64,000 nt of DNA from Oegoconia quadripuncta (lineage: Eukaryota > Arthropoda > Insecta > Lepidoptera > Autostichidae), in NCBI GenBank assembly GCA_949316235.1, contig OX438745.1:9243001-9307000 (forward strand). Reading direction: 5' to 3'. The notes below the pieces were generated by a model. That model searched no databases, was not told where the DNA came from, and worked only from the letters and a program-made list of their open reading frames with translations. The translations under genes and the position numbers were made by a program. Position 1 is the first letter of the stretch; every line of letters begins with the position of its first letter. This document shows, one piece after another, positions 29,570 through 41,920 of the stretch.

Positions 29570-30630
29570 AAACGTGGTCGCTCACTATGGGCTTCATAAG
29601 AAGACTCAAGGTCACCCAAAGGGCAATGGAGAGAGCTATGCTCGGAGTCTGATATAACCCGAAGAATTGCCAAACTGAAGTGGCTGTGAGCGGGGCAAAT
29701 TGCTCGAGGTGGACCGACTATTTGATAAAGATCGCGGGAAGCCGCTGCTGTATGCAGGCAGCGCAGGAACGATCTTTGGAGGAGGCCTTTGTGCAGCAGC
29801 GGACGTCTTTCGGTTGATATGATGATTGAGGCTACGTACCATTGAAGTAAATTTTTTTTATGACGGTCTGTAGAGACGTTGGACCACAATCTTACTTGAT
29901 GGAAATTTACGATGTAGCTGTAAATGAAATACGCGATCCCAGTGGACCTATTCATACTCTTCCTAATAATATACACACAGTACAAGGTATGGCTCATCTT
30001 GGCACGGCCACTATCATCAACTGGAAATTATAGATTATTTGTCGAAATTTGACAAAATGTCAGAATTTGTCGGTACACTGTTTAGAAGATATAGGGGTGT
30101 ATTGTTTATCTTCCAAAATGCAGTATCTAGCCAATACAGGCACTTCTAGGCACGTTACCTTGAGCATGATGGTGCGAGGGTAAGACAATCATTAATGTTA
30201 ACGCACTTGCGCAGGTAATAGTATCGTGCCAGATCAGCTGGCCCAACGGTTTAGTAAGTTGATCGTGGTAGTGGGCAGAGTGGAGACCGCTCCGGCAAAC
30301 GCAGCGTAGGACATTCATCCATAATATAATGACGGATGACATAATAAAAGTCGCTGGATGCAGGCCGTTTCCAATCCCTTTGGTGGCGGCACAACCAGTA
30401 GTGCCATAGGCGATGATAAAAAAATGCTAAACTGATTTTATATTCATTGTACTTTTTTGTAGGTAATATGTCTTTTTCGGAAAAAAATCCCGTAGGCCAG
30501 ACTAGTCTGGTAATCAACCTAACCCATGGGAAAGATCGTATTTATTTCCCGTGACACACAATCGGTCGCTCTGGAAATCCATGGGGGAGGTCTATGATCA
30601 GCAGTGGACGTCCTGTGTGGTTGATTTACA
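29570..30630 (+). pseudogene. Fragmented RTE-like LINE 3' ends
   Basis: Three plus-strand pieces. 29570-29830 contains [17 protein letters not shown] and, in another frame, KDRGKPLL...AAQERSLEEAF-type sequence. 30210-30430 contains IAQRFSKL and NKSRWMQAV. 30535-30630 ends RSLWKSMGEVYDQQWTS. All are decayed, out of frame and repeatedly deleted. Confidence 0.65.
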
Positions 30631-30639
30631 TCGTTTAAA

Positions 30640-30890
30640 TAAATAAATATCTTTGCACATACACACAGCGCCATCTAAGCCCACAGTAAGCATCTAGGCT
30701 TGTGTTATGGATACTAGATGGTTGATAAACTACACAAACACATTTTTTGTAATTGTGTAAATGAAAAACAACCATAACTCGCGAACACATGTCTGTATTC
30801 ATCATTCAAACATAAGCCCCTAGCGGGATTCGAACCCGCGACCTTTTGGTATAGTAGCAGAGTTTCTAATCACTACAGGTTACTACTTTC
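30640..30890 (-). mobile_element. tRNA-related SINE (second family), minus strand
   Basis: GCGGGATTCGAACCCGCGAC at 30828 is a tRNA T-arm/B box read on the minus strand. The body contains GTTATGGATACTAGATGGTT, and the 3' tail is AAATAAATAAATATCTTTGC. Relatives: 54100-54300 (-), 31945-32165 (-), 40270-40445 (+), 46735-46885 (+). It is a SINE, not a functional tRNA gene. Confidence 0.75.
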
Positions 30891-31402
30891 AGGTTTAAAG
30901 AAATGACCTTGCATGTACCGGGCGCAAGTACAGTAGTAACAAGCACCTATTCAACAAACCTGAAATTCAAAAAAGATCATCCCGCAGACTACAAAACTAT
31001 GTCATCTTCCAAGATTCAAATTGCTACAACTAGGCACTTCTGAACGCTGATTGGCGAATGGGTCGACAATTGGGCCAATCGGCGTCTTCCGTTCGCGGCA
31101 GGAAGAGCCGTTTGCGCACCGTCCCTTTCATAGACTAATAAATTTAATGCCGGCCAAGGGGAGTTTTATTGAGTTAAGTGGAGTATACGGGTGATACGAC
31201 CATTTGTTTTGAACACTTATTTGGTTGGGGTGACAATCACGGGCCGATACGACCAAGTGTCGTGACCGTCTAAATATTTTGGACAACAGTTAGAAACCTT
31301 TTTTATGGATACGCTTCACCTCAAACTGAAGTTGAGTTGAAATGGAAGTGTGTTAAACCGAAACCCCCAAGTTATTTGAGGGACTGGCTATCTTATCACA
31401 AA

Positions 31403-31547
31403 TAACCTGCTCCTAGCATGACAGGCGAGATAAACGTTTAGGTCGCGCGAGATCATATTTGTCCTGCTCATATATTCACTTGGACTATATAAATAACTAT
31501 CCCACTCTCACTCTACGTCGCGCGCGTCAAACGATTGCTTGACTATA
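31403..31547. mobile_element. MITE, diverged copy 2 of the 13089 family
   Basis: CTAGCATGACAGGCGAGATA, AACGTTTAGGTCGCGCGAGA and CACTCTACGTCGCGCGCGTC follow the same order as 13100-13240. The terminal repeats have decayed. Confidence 0.65.
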
Positions 31548-31944
31548 TTAAAAATACTCTACCATCAGCTACTTACATCGAGTACCTATCTACTAAACAT
31601 GTACCCCGCAGCGAATCGAATCCACGACCTCTGATTTGTAGACCCTAATGTTATTTGTTTACGTTGAAACACGGAAGCAGTATCCAGGAAATTCTTCATA
31701 GAATACGTAGTGAGACATGCCACTGTTGTCAGCTCGCAATTTAATATGTTGACTGCCTATAAAAAATTTGACTTAGGCAATCAAGCGCAAACTCAAGGAG
31801 TAAAAGAAACTTACGGCCGAGAGGTTGCCACTGCGACTGTGCGGCAAGCGCACCTCGTCGCCTCGTTACGCCAGTGCGCACTGAGACCACCTAGCGTCAT
31901 CGCGAATGTTTTTAATTTTGCGACATTGTTTATTCAGTAATAAA

Positions 31945-32165
31945 ATAGCAATAATATTTTTAAAATATATATCCTTATACATCAGCGCCATCTCCACATT
32001 AAGCAACGAGGCTTGTAGTATTTTGGATTAATGACGGCTGATATAGGTACTACACGAATTTATTATATTTTTTGGAAATAATTATATACATACCTGCTTA
32101 TTATAAATGAAAACATCCGTAACTCGGGTACACGTATCCGTATACATCATACAAACAAATACCGT
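31945..32165 (-). repeat. Diverged tRNA-related SINE (second family)
   Basis: CAGCGCCATCTCCACATTAA, GAAAACATCCGTAACTCGGG and CATCATACAAACAAATACCG match the body of 30640-30890. The T-arm is lost. Confidence 0.6.
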
Positions 32166-32345
32166 ATTATAATAATAATACAAATAATATTCAGGGTTTC
32201 TAACGACTATAGGTACCAAATAGGTGGTTATACAGGTGGGTTGTAGGTGTTGGTAAGTATATTAGGTTTAGGGAAACAAATTGATGGTCCATTTTCTTTA
32301 TTCTATCACAGAATGCGGACTGACTTTATCTCTAGGGAATGTTTT

Positions 32346-32664
32346 AACCGCCTCCTTCGCTCAATTGGGTTTACGATTCAGAGGTCGCGGGTTCGATCCC
32401 CAGCGGGGTACATGTTTAAGTACTCGGTTTGGTTGGTGGTAGGGCATTTTAAATGACCGCCTGGCTAGCTACCACCATCTTATCTAATTCTGCCGCCAAG
32501 CAGCAATGTTAATAGCATTGTTGTGTTCCGGTTGTCAGAGATAAGATAGCCAGTCCCCAAAATGTGTTGGGGTTTCCTGGTCAAAAACGCTTCCACCTTC
32601 GACCTCATCTTCACTTAACATCAGGTGTGATTGAAGTCAAGTAACAACCCGTTGTGCATAAAAA
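32346..32664 (+). mobile_element. tRNA-derived SINE, copy C
   Basis: It has an intact B box (GGTCGCGGGTTCGATCCCC) and the complete body of the 19653 family, ending CCCGTTGTGCATAAAAA. Confidence 0.85.
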
Positions 32665-32711
32665 GTGTCTGTAGTATACATTTCAAACCGTTTTTGATAT
32701 CATACATGAAC

Positions 32712-32756
32712 ATTATAAGTATTTTTCTACTTCCGTAAGTAGAAAATACTTATAAT
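32712..32756. repeat. Near-perfect 20-bp hairpin
   Basis: ATTATAAGTATTTTTCTACTT and AAGTAGAAAATACTTATAAT are complementary except for one bulged base, with a CCGT-type loop. It could be a small terminal-repeat relic or a structured RNA. Nothing else supports a microRNA. Confidence 0.75.
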
Positions 32757-32977
32757 ATTTACTGGTTCCACAGGAGCAGCCAAAACAGTACAGAAAAAGC
32801 GGACAAAGCGAAGCCGTCCAAATCGATCGACTAGAGTTCCGGGCGAATCCGCGCATAACGAACAAAAAGGATTCGCGTATGTCATGTCAACGTATGCATC
32901 TAATTATAAAGTAACAACACATTACCTGTAACCTGTCAACACATCTTTTAAATAGGATTTCATCTGTACAACAATAA

Positions 32978-33343
32978 CTATATTATATTCAAAACAAAGC
33001 AAATTAACATAAGCGTACACAGATAACACCAGACCTTATCGCCTAAATAATCAGCTATCCTGTAATAATAATCCTGCTCCTTTGAACTCAAATGTTCTGG
33101 TATTTTGTTGTAAAAGCTTCCTATAAAAGATTTGCTAACCTTACGAAGTCTGAATGGCGGAATTTCAATTTTATTCTTAAATCTAGTATGCAAATTATGA
33201 TTAACGAAATGAGTAGGTAATATATTTTTTCGTCTACATACAATTATGCTGTCATTATGGAAAATCTCAAGAAACTTATGAACGCTAATCTGTATCTCAA
33301 CCCAAATAACATCGACTAGGTAGTTAGATACTTGTAATGCCAA
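32978..33343 (-). pseudogene. LINE C-terminal remnant (Jockey/CR1-like)
   Basis: The minus strand reads RKNILPTHFVNHNLHTRFKN, PPFRLRKVSKSFIGSFYNKI and PEHLSSKEQ. It is parallel to the tail of the 4190-4737 fragment (FHKVSKSFKD...FYNKVP). The polymerase core is missing. Confidence 0.7.
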
Positions 33344-33524
33344 TGGTTTTTCTTCGCCAGTTTACTTAGCTCTGTTAGCTTTTGCACAAGATCCCGTAGT
33401 TCAAATTGAACTGGTGGTGTTTCAATACAACAAATCCAGCCCGCAGATTACAAAAGCCTCTTCGCGACGGAAACACATCGTTACGGATACGTTCCAGTAA
33501 TTTAGTTGTTGAATCTGTTGAGGG

Positions 33525-33970
33525 CTATTGTGAACTTATTGATAATAATACGCTTGCAATTTTCTTATTGATGCAATTGCAGTGCCAAGTGATTGATTGC
33601 TCGTGATTGAATGCTAGAGTGGGCCACATATCTAATAGAGGTGTGAACAGGATGAGCGAATTTATACTGATCTCCGGGCCCAAGGAGATTTTAAATTATT
33701 AATCAACGTCGTATCCGCATGTATTCCATGAGAATGCTATTGTGTAGTGTGATCAAATGCAATTTTCATATTGACATAATTGGAACTGTAAAGTGATTCC
33801 TTAATATACTTACAATACATATCCGCGCAATTTTCATATTGACAAAATTGCAGTTCATTGAAAGATTGCTCCTAGTGATTTGACTCGTGGACGTGGTAGC
33901 AGTCATTTTCTTATTGAGGTCGGGGGGATGCATTGCAAATTCATTGATTGCTGTAGATTGAATATTCAAT
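33525..33970 (-). repeat. Dispersed repeat with CAATTGCA core, two minus-strand copies
   Basis: TTCTTATTGATGCAATTGCA (33562), GATTGATTGCTCGTGATTGA and AATAGAGGTGTGAACAGGAT are the reverse complement of the plus-strand units at 36085 and 39955. A second, diverged copy follows at 33750-33970. Confidence 0.6.
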
Positions 33971-34429
33971 AGTCCTTTGTGATATTATTATATAAACGTG
34001 TGAAGATATCTACTTACGACAAAGCAACGGGATGAAGTAGGTACTTACCTTCCGCTGTGGAAATTACCGACAACATCGCCTCAATATAATGTAGGAATAC
34101 AAGTTAAAATTATATTTGCTCTCACTTTATGGGATAGGCAAGGCAGCTTTTTCAAAATTTCAAATTTATTTATTTGAGGTTACCGGTAGAGTGGGTATAA
34201 GAGGACCTACGTTTGCCCAGCGTGGCGATTATCGGGCGAACCCTCCCATGGAAAGAGATGTCAATTGTGAACATTATAATTTATTAACAGCCTATAATAG
34301 TGGGTGTTGTGTGGGTTCGGCACGTAAAAAGAATAGAACCAATTCTTCTCATTCCATGGGTGTTGCTTCAAATGTGTAGAACACCCTTGTATTTTATTTT
34401 AATTTAATTTTGTTTGATTATTAAAGTAA

Positions 34430-34680
34430 TTCTAAGTGCACGCTAAACTATTATTATTATTTGTATACCTAAGTATGAGGTAGATAGATAAAGCGTTTAT
34501 TTGCATATTACAGAAACACATACAAAAATATTTCATGCAACAATCATTCTGTTTAGTGTTATTTTTACGCCTTATTTCACAGTAATAAAAATAAAAACAA
34601 GGTAAAATATAGAGCACATGATTTATTGTAACATCTTGACATGTAAACACCTATAGGTATTCACAAATAAAGAATTATTG
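34430..34680 (-). repeat. LINE/SINE 3' tail with GATAGATAAAG
   Basis: TAGATAGATAAAGCGTTTATTTGCAT repeats the junction at 12390 with a related body downstream. It is the minus-strand end of a retroposon. Confidence 0.45.
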
Positions 34681-35233
34681 TATTGACCGCACAAATCTTT
34701 GAAATCTACCTACCTACTGCAATCTGTAAATTCTGTGGTGAGGGGAGGAAACTCCCATATACACATCCTTTGCAAGTGCACACTTATCAACACTGGAGGC
34801 CTTATGTTTCTTTGTTTTACACCGCAAAACTATATTTGTAGTTCCTGCAGATTTTTCTAAAACAAGCCTATGTATATTACTTTAGATTTTTTGTTGACTG
34901 ATGATTAAGCTCCACGGGACCGGAGATACCGATAAATCAATTACATCCATGTGGGCAACTGGCTGGTACACCAGCTTTTTAATTTTGACTGATGTCAGTG
35001 TAGTAGTTTTGGATAGTGACTGATTTTAGAGTTATGCTTAATCAGATGCGTATCAGATTTTATTGATTTAAAACATTCAGTGCACTCCGCCAAGATCTGG
35101 AGCTTACAACCCTGTTTTCACCCCTCTATTAAGCTCAACTCTAGATTTCAATCACGAGTCATCAATCACTACACTATAATGGCTGCGGCCACTTATATAA
35201 CTTATACATACATACATAATGCTCATGCCTGTT

Positions 35234-35640
35234 TCCCGTTGGGGTAGGCAGAGATTATTGATCCTGACATACTACTTTTGCTTGTTCCGTTCTCATCAAA
35301 TGCTTCATACACGCTCCCAGGTTAGTGGGTGACCATACCTGACCTTTTGTGAGTACGTCAGTCACTTGATTGAGGTAGTTACGTCCTTTTTGGTCGACCT
35401 TTACTGACCCTTCCATTCACGTTTTCGTTATATATTGCTTTAGTTAATCTCCTTTCACTCATTCGTTCTCTATGCCCAAACCACTTTAACATACCTTTTT
35501 CTATCTTACTCACTACATCTTCTTGTACGCCACACCTTTCTCAAATCACATAATTCTTTAATCTATCTTTTAAAGTCACTCCACACGTACTACGCAGTGA
35601 ACTCATTTCTACTGCGTTGATTCTGCTGTCGTGCTTCTTC
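35234..35640 (-). pseudogene. LINE C-terminal fragment
   Basis: The minus strand reads GRNYLNQVTDVLTKGQVWSP, TNLGACMKHLMRTEQAKVVC and QDQ then stop. This is the conserved C-terminus of an endonuclease/reverse-transcriptase family abundant in moth genomes. The part upstream (35400-35640) is out of frame. Confidence 0.65.
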
Positions 35641-36409
35641 TGCCATACCCAACCATTGTAAGCAGGGGAATGGAAATGCAATCTTTAGAAGATTCCATTT
35701 TGATATGAGCAATTTTGTCGCTAAATTGATTTAAAAGTTAAACAGATTTATCATGGTACAGGTTTTGATCTCGGGTGGGTTGGCGGTAAGGCCTATTTAC
35801 CTATCTTATATCACCTTTTAACTATGTTTGCTGCCATGTAGCAATTAATAGCACTGTTCTATTGAGGCTGTTTCAGTTAAGATAGACAGTCTTTCACATT
35901 TTATAAGTAAAACCAGATAATAAGATCAAAAATTTATATGGATGGAATAGCCCTAATCGCGACGCCCCGCTATAATTTTCAAAGTTCACCACCATTGACA
36001 CTGCTCGCCATTACTAGTCTATGTCGCTTCCTATGTTTATAGGTAAAATTGGATCGCATAATTTTTGTGCTGTTAATTTACTTCCCCGGATGAGGTGATC
36101 GCGATAAATCAGTATCATCCTGTTTTCACATCTCTATTAAGCTCATCTCTAGAATTGAATAACGAGCAATCAAACACTTGCACACTGCAGTTGCATACCT
36201 AATATGAGAATTGCACGTAATGATTGAGGAGGTTCGTGTTCGAATCTCGTGATAACTCATTCACATCCTGTTTTCACACCTCTATTGAGGTCAATTCAAC
36301 CACAAGCCATCAATCACTTGTGTATCGCAATTGCAGCAATAAGTAATTGCACGTTTAATCTAACAGTAAGATAGGTTTACAATAACAAAATTGCTTGAAG
36401 TAACAATGC

Positions 36410-36970
36410 GGCCGAAGATGAAGCACGCGATCTCAGTAGATGCCTATTCACCCTGCTCTTGTAGATCCCAAGGCTGTAGGATTCAGGAAAGACTGACCCC
36501 GGAAGGGAGTTCTGTGTCTTGTCTGTTCGCATTATGAAAGAAGAGTCGTACCGCTTATTGTGAATGTTCGGTATGTTAACTACATACGGGTGGAATCCCT
36601 CCCCACGCCTCTAGTCCGAAGATGAAATGGCGATGGTGGATTAAGACTGTGTAATTCCAACGCACATTCACCGAAGTTAATCCTATAAAAGACTGAGAGA
36701 CAGGCGACCTTCCGAAAGTGTTCGGGCTCTGCAATTTAGCAGTGATCGAGTGGTTACCAATGAGTCTTTTGGCACGTCGTTCCACAGAATCGAGTGCAGC
36801 CAGCTGGTACTTGGCTGAATCATCCCAAAGGTGGCAGCAGTATTCCATGCACGAGTGAACCTGATCATAGTACCGTACCAAAGACCTTGAGGCGAATGTC
36901 AAGCTTCTTAGCTGCTGTTTTAGCATTCGATTTTATGGAGTGCCCAAAATTAGGTTGGAGGTTAGAGGTT
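36410..36970 (-). pseudogene. Non-LTR reverse transcriptase remnant
   Basis: The minus strand reads YYDQVHSCMEYCCHLWDDSA and KYQLAALDSVERRAKRLIGN, the thumb-proximal region of a common insect LINE reverse transcriptase, followed by a frame-shifted tail down to 36410. The catalytic motifs are absent. Confidence 0.75.
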
Positions 36971-36980
36971 CTACATTGAA

Positions 36981-37123
36981 GCCCGTATCAATAAACGGAT
37001 CTCAAGATTGAAATGATTTTAAGGTGAGGCTTGAGAATCTGATGCGTATTAAAGCAGTATCAAAAAAATGGTATTGAGACTAAGACGCGATCTCAATCTC
37101 AAGATCGATTTATTAATACGGCC
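36981..37123. mobile_element. MITE with CTCAAG-rich inverted ends, copy 1
   Basis: GCCCGTATCAATAAACGGAT...CTCAAG mirrors CTCAAGATCGATTTATTAAT...ACGGC. A longer relative lies at 50592-50958. Confidence 0.65.
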
Positions 37124-38199
37124 ATAAAGATAAAGATCCAAAAAGATCTTCTCTCTCATGTCTGCCTCAACACTTACATATCGTGCCCGTCTCCTGCCTT
37201 CTTGTCTGAATTTGGATATTGGCTGCATGTCGGGCCTTCATTTAATATTGGAACCCATCTGCAGTGGTGGTAAATTCTAGAATATTCAATCACGAGCAAT
37301 CATCACTTGTACACTGCAATTGCAGCAATAAGAAAATTGCACTTTTAATCTACCAGTTGATAGGTTTACAATAACAAAATTACCCGCGAGCATTGTAACG
37401 ATGTGTATCCAGCCAGCCAGAATAGATACCTCCTTTGGGTTAGGTACGCTTACCTGTTGCTTATTAAAGGAAAGGTAGGTAGGTTATAAATGAGGATCTA
37501 ACGTTTTATTTTGGAATTGCGCATTTTAGTGGTTAAGATGGTTTCAAGGTTATAAAGGATTTTTACCACAGGTGTGATTGGGTTGTAGTATTTACTTAAT
37601 CCATTGCGGATAAGTGAAACTAGAGAAGTGGGAGTCGGACAATGCACTAATACAATAATGTATCTATGTAAGTTAAGTTTTGCTTGTATTATAAAGGCTC
37701 TATGTTTGATTAGACGGGTTATTATAAATTTTTCGTTTTGTAAAATGCTATAAATAAGGTCAAAGTGATCTTTCAAATTGGTCATAAGTTTAAAGACTGC
37801 CTACATATTATAGGCCAAGAATTTCCATAAGAAAAATCGCCCTAATCGCCACGCTGGTAGAGCATGTTGACAATCGTAAATATCTTGGAATCTGGGCACC
37901 ATTAGCCAGCTGCCCACCACTACTCGATATCTATGCATAGTCGCTCTCTATTCTATACAGCTAGATCTACATTGTCTATTACATAGGTACATGTGCGGAT
38001 ATATGCTGTTGATTGATGATTTATTAAGTAGGACTTTATTTTACGGTACTACCTCAACACACCATCTTTTACCTTCTTCGTGTCTTCTAGTGGCATTCTG
38101 GCCTATCCAATGTCCTACGATATAGGGCTTGTTGGATAACCTGACAGGCATTCACTCTATATTTACAGTACCGTTGCTACCTGTCCTGTATAACATATT

Positions 38200-38660
38200 A
38201 TATATCTATACCGTCATATCTAGTATAAGGTAGGGTTTGTTACACAAGCCTATGTGTATATAACACATACACGGATTGTATGTGTATGTGTATATAATGT
38301 ATTGCTGTGTGTTATATGTGTATAACATGCAGATGTAGCACATACATACGTATACCTATGTCTATTGATTTATCTACTCTTACTATGCGTGCGCATCACT
38401 ACTTAGATAAGTCATTCTTCTATTGTTACTATTTAGTATGAATAATTTAAGGTACCCTTTGTTTACGGCATCTTAGGGGTGGAGGACTGATAACTTGAGA
38501 CACAAGATTTATCCTAGTTCAGGTATCAGTCCACCATGATCTTACCTGTATTTAAAATGTTACAATTGATATTTATCTACTTTGTATTAGTATGTAAGTT
38601 GAATGTACATTTTGGATAGATTTTGGTGAGCAAATAAAGATATAAAGATAAAGATAAAAG
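38200..38660 (+). repeat. TA/TG-rich tract and retroposon tail
   Basis: 38250-38340 is rich in GTGTATATAA-type steps. 38627-38655 ends AAATAAAGATATAAAGATAA, the microsatellite tail of a plus-strand retroposon. Confidence 0.45.
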
Positions 38661-39089
38661 ATTTAATTCCCCGGGACCGCAGATTGCTGTAAATCAGTTG
38701 CATCCTGTTTTCACATCTCCATTAATCTCAATTCTTAGAATTCAATCACGAGCAATCAATCATTTTCACACTGCAATTGCATCAATATGATAATTGCACG
38801 TATCTATCATTGAGGAGGTTCGTGGTCGGATCTCGTGATAACCCATTTACATCCCCTCTCTACTAAGGTAAATTCTAGTTTCAATCACGAATTTACTTGA
38901 ATGTATTCTAACGACGCGTGGGCGGCGAAAATCGTTAGCTAAAGGATCATGGTCAGACTTTTTGGTAACTTTGCCCTGTCACGGCCACTTATATACCTAG
39001 GACCATCTTAAAGAAGAGGGTCGAAGGTGTCCATTTTGTTATTGGCAAATTTTGTAGCTAGTGTGGTTTAAAAGTTAAACAGGATTTTT

Positions 39090-39270
39090 ACGTTACATGT
39101 TTAGTTCTCAGTTTGGTTGATAGTGAGATATTATATTTATCCGCCTGGTTGTCTATCATCTACCTTTTAATCACAGTTTGTTGCTATGTTTCAATGTTGA
39201 TAAAATAGACACCAGGCAGTCCTCCACATAATTTGGGGATTCCGAATGCATTTTTACCAATGCCTCATTT
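39090..39270 (+). repeat. Highly diverged copy of the 19653 SINE family
   Basis: ACATGTTTAGTTCTCAGTTT, GGTTGATAGTGAGA, CGCCTGGTTGTCTATCATCT and GGCAGTCCTCCACATAATTT follow the order of the SINE body with many substitutions. A similar old copy is at about 35755-35900. Confidence 0.45.
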
Positions 39271-39517
39271 TCGTACAACGTGAGAAGTGATAACCGGACT
39301 AGTGCGAGCCTAACTCACGCGCTGAATTTAAATGTTATGACTTATAAAGACAGCATTATATTTATTTATTTATTTATAGTTTATTGTACACTAATCATAA
39401 AAACAGTACAGCAATAAAGAGGATGTACAAAGGTGCAAGCTTATCTCTAAAAAGAGATTTCTTCCAGCAAGACCGTGAGTGACAAGAGTGAGTATATTGA
39501 ACCACTGATGCAATATT

Positions 39518-39670
39518 CGTGTCGATTCGGATGTACACCAACTAAACTAAACTTAAACCAGTTTTAAAGTAGTACTGTCCCTTTCTCCCTGGAACAGTAC
39601 GATGCGACGGCACCACTCCAAAACTGGTTTTGATTTTAGTTTAGTTGGTGTACATCCAAATCGACGCCAT
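39518..39670. mobile_element. MITE (ATTGGTGTCGATTCGG family), copy 3
   Basis: GTGTCGATTCGGATGTACAC opens and GTACATCCAAATCGACGCCA closes. The inner arms CTAAACTTAAACCAG and CTGGTTTTGATTTTAG match copies 1 and 2. Confidence 0.82.
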
Positions 39671-40269
39671 TGTCAACATTCTTATGGACCGCAAAACTAA
39701 AAGTTCTGCAGATTTCTCTAAAAAATAAAGTTAATTGGGTTAATTTGGATGTTTGAGTTTATAAACTGCGTAATGGTTGCTTTTGCATTATGTTCCAAAA
39801 AAAAATCCACGGGAAGATTGGCCCTAATCCCAACGTTTTTTTGACTCTAGTATGTCTATGCGCCGTAACCCTCGCTCCTTAATTCACTCAGCCATGTTTA
39901 TAATATTCGCTCGTACTGTATATTTGCGGATGTTTTTGCAGTTGATTGGTGATTTATCTCTCCGGGACCGGAGATCGCGATAAATCAGATACATCCTGTG
40001 TTCACACCTCTATTAAAGTCAATTCTAAAATTCAATCACTCAATCACTTGCACATTGCAATTGCATCAATAAGAAAATTGCACGTTTATCTATGATTGAG
40101 GAGGTTTTAGGGTGGAATACATTGTATTGATCCATGTCGGCCGCGAACAGACAACTTTGACTAAAGGATCGTGAGCTGATTGTTAGGTACGTTTGACTAG
40201 CTGCGTCCACAAAACTAAGTACCTACCATTGTATACGGATTTTGACCATTGTATTGTATTGTATACGTA

Positions 40270-40445
40270 CATGTGTACCCGAGTTATGGATGTTTTCATT
40301 TATAATAAGTATTTATTTACAACAAAAAATGTATTTATGTAGTAGGTATATCAACTATCTGGTATCCACAACACAAGCCTATAGTTGCTTACTGTGGAGC
40401 TAGATGGCGCTGTGTGTATGTCTAAGGATATTTATTTATTTATTT
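40270..40445 (+). mobile_element. tRNA-related SINE (second family), plus strand
   Basis: CATGTGTACCCGAGTTATGG, TATCTGGTATCCACAACACA and GGAGCTAGATGGCGCTGTGT end in a TTTATTTATTT tail. 46735-46885 is a close 5'-truncated copy. Confidence 0.7.
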
Positions 40446-40884
40446 ACTCACTGCCTATAGGAGGTAAAAATTGCCTCGCTAGATCGCTTTATAGTAAAAC
40501 TGGCGCTTGAAATAAAATTGCTACCATCGCTATCATCAACTTTACTGTTAAGGTAATCTTGTACTATCTTCTTAAAAATATCAAATCACACAATCTTAAA
40601 AAATGGCAGTAAAATTAACAATACAATACAAATACACTTTATTGCACTACAGAAATGAAAATACAGTTACAGAAAGTGGTAAGAGTAGAACATACCATTT
40701 GGCGACCTTATCACTAAAAGATAACGTATTAGGTAACCTAGAAATAGCATTAAACATCTTAAATCAAGTAACCCTAACATTCTGACAGTTCGTTTAGGTT
40801 AGTAAGGAATTACAGAAATGTCTAAGCAAATGAATTACAACTGTAGTACCTCAGAAAAACAGGATTCTTAAACCCTAGATGACC

Positions 40885-41600
40885 CGTGGCTTACTGCGCT
40901 ACCATCAGGAACCGAAAAAAACATACTTAACCAAACGCAATACTCTCCTTTACAATTCCGATTCGGACAAGGAACATCTGCTGAGGATGCAGTCTTGTGC
41001 CTTGCTTCTTTTGTTACAGACAAATTCGACAGCGGTAGCAAATATCTAGCTGTTTTCCTTGACTTCAGAAGAGTTTTCGATATACTTAGTATCTGTCTTT
41101 ATATTCCTGCACTGGCTTGTGGACATCGACATTAGGAGAATAGCTCATATGAGATAGGAGAGGAGGAGATAGGGTTCAAATAGGTCTAGACCTATTTGAA
41201 CCCTATCTGCATGAATGCAAACGGCTGCGGGTCAAAATACGGGAAGCCATCATCTCAGAGCAAAGAATTACTTACTGAATTCCACAAGGGAGTGTCGTAG
41301 GTCCGATATTATTCCACGTTTATATCAATGACCTCTGTAATATGAAAATCGATAAAGGTCACATCTTCTATATGCAGATGATACCGTGATTATTTTGGTG
41401 GTAACAAATGGGATAGTATTCGGAGATGCACAGAAAGCGACTTGATGAAATAGATACTTGACTTAACTCTAACCTGCTGACGTTAAATGCCGTAAACACA
41501 AACTACATCTGCTTTATAATGTATGAACGCGGCCAGACTTCGGCTGACTTCCAAATCAAAATCCATAAATGTGCAAAACTGCTTAATGTTTACTAATACT
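40885..41600 (+). pseudogene. Jockey/CR1-like reverse transcriptase remnant
   Basis: Pieces in shifting frames: LQFRFGQGTSAEDAVLCLAS and KYLAVFLDFRRVFD (motif A, with Asp) at about 40955-41080; then IPQGSVVGPILFHVYINDLC (motif B) at about 41278-41340 and a MQMIP/ADDT-like region near 41375. A stop separates ITY from the IPQGS block. A catalytically dead fossil with an internal deletion or rearrangement at about 41090-41220. Confidence 0.75.
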
Positions 41601-41920
41601 CTTGTCCAAAAAAAAAGTTATTTTCATACTATTTTTCGAACTCTGTTCATGATTAGAAAGTCGTAGTAAAAAGATACAAAAAAATACCTAGGCATTATGT
41701 AATGGTTGACTTACTAATCATTAACTGAGTTCGGAAATTAGTATGAACATTTATGACACTCCGATAAGTGGCCACATAAGTTTCTTGCAAGCAACTATAG
41801 TGTCAGAATAAAAATAGGATTTTCCAGCCAAAATTCCAGACATTTGTAGAAAATTCTCAACATATTTACACACATACATATGTAGCAGTAATATCGATAT
41901 TCGTAATTAAAATATATTTT

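Larger units (their letters stand above)
34840..40150 (+). repeat. Cluster of one ~300-450 bp repeat family
   Basis: Plus-strand units share CGGGACCGGAGAT(C/A)(G/C)CGATAAATCA, CATCCTGTTTTCACA, CTCTATTAAGCTCA, TTCAATCACGAGCAATCA, GCAATTGCATCAATAAGAAA and ATTGAGGAGGTTCGTG. Copies are at about 34895-35190, 36060-36380, 37285-37400, 38665-38900 and 39955-40130, with extra 5' material (GCCCTAATCGCGACG) at 35935, 37838 and 39825. There is no coding capacity and no clear TSDs. Other insertions lie between the units. Confidence 0.65.

Noticed and set aside
30828..30850. tRNA gene suggested by GCGGGATTCGAACCCGCGAC
   Set aside because: No cloverleaf can be completed; the same T-arm recurs in SINE copies at 54240 and 25721 with SINE bodies attached.
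31710..31940. 76-codon open frame after a MITE
   Set aside because: No domain, no splice signals and low-complexity surroundings.
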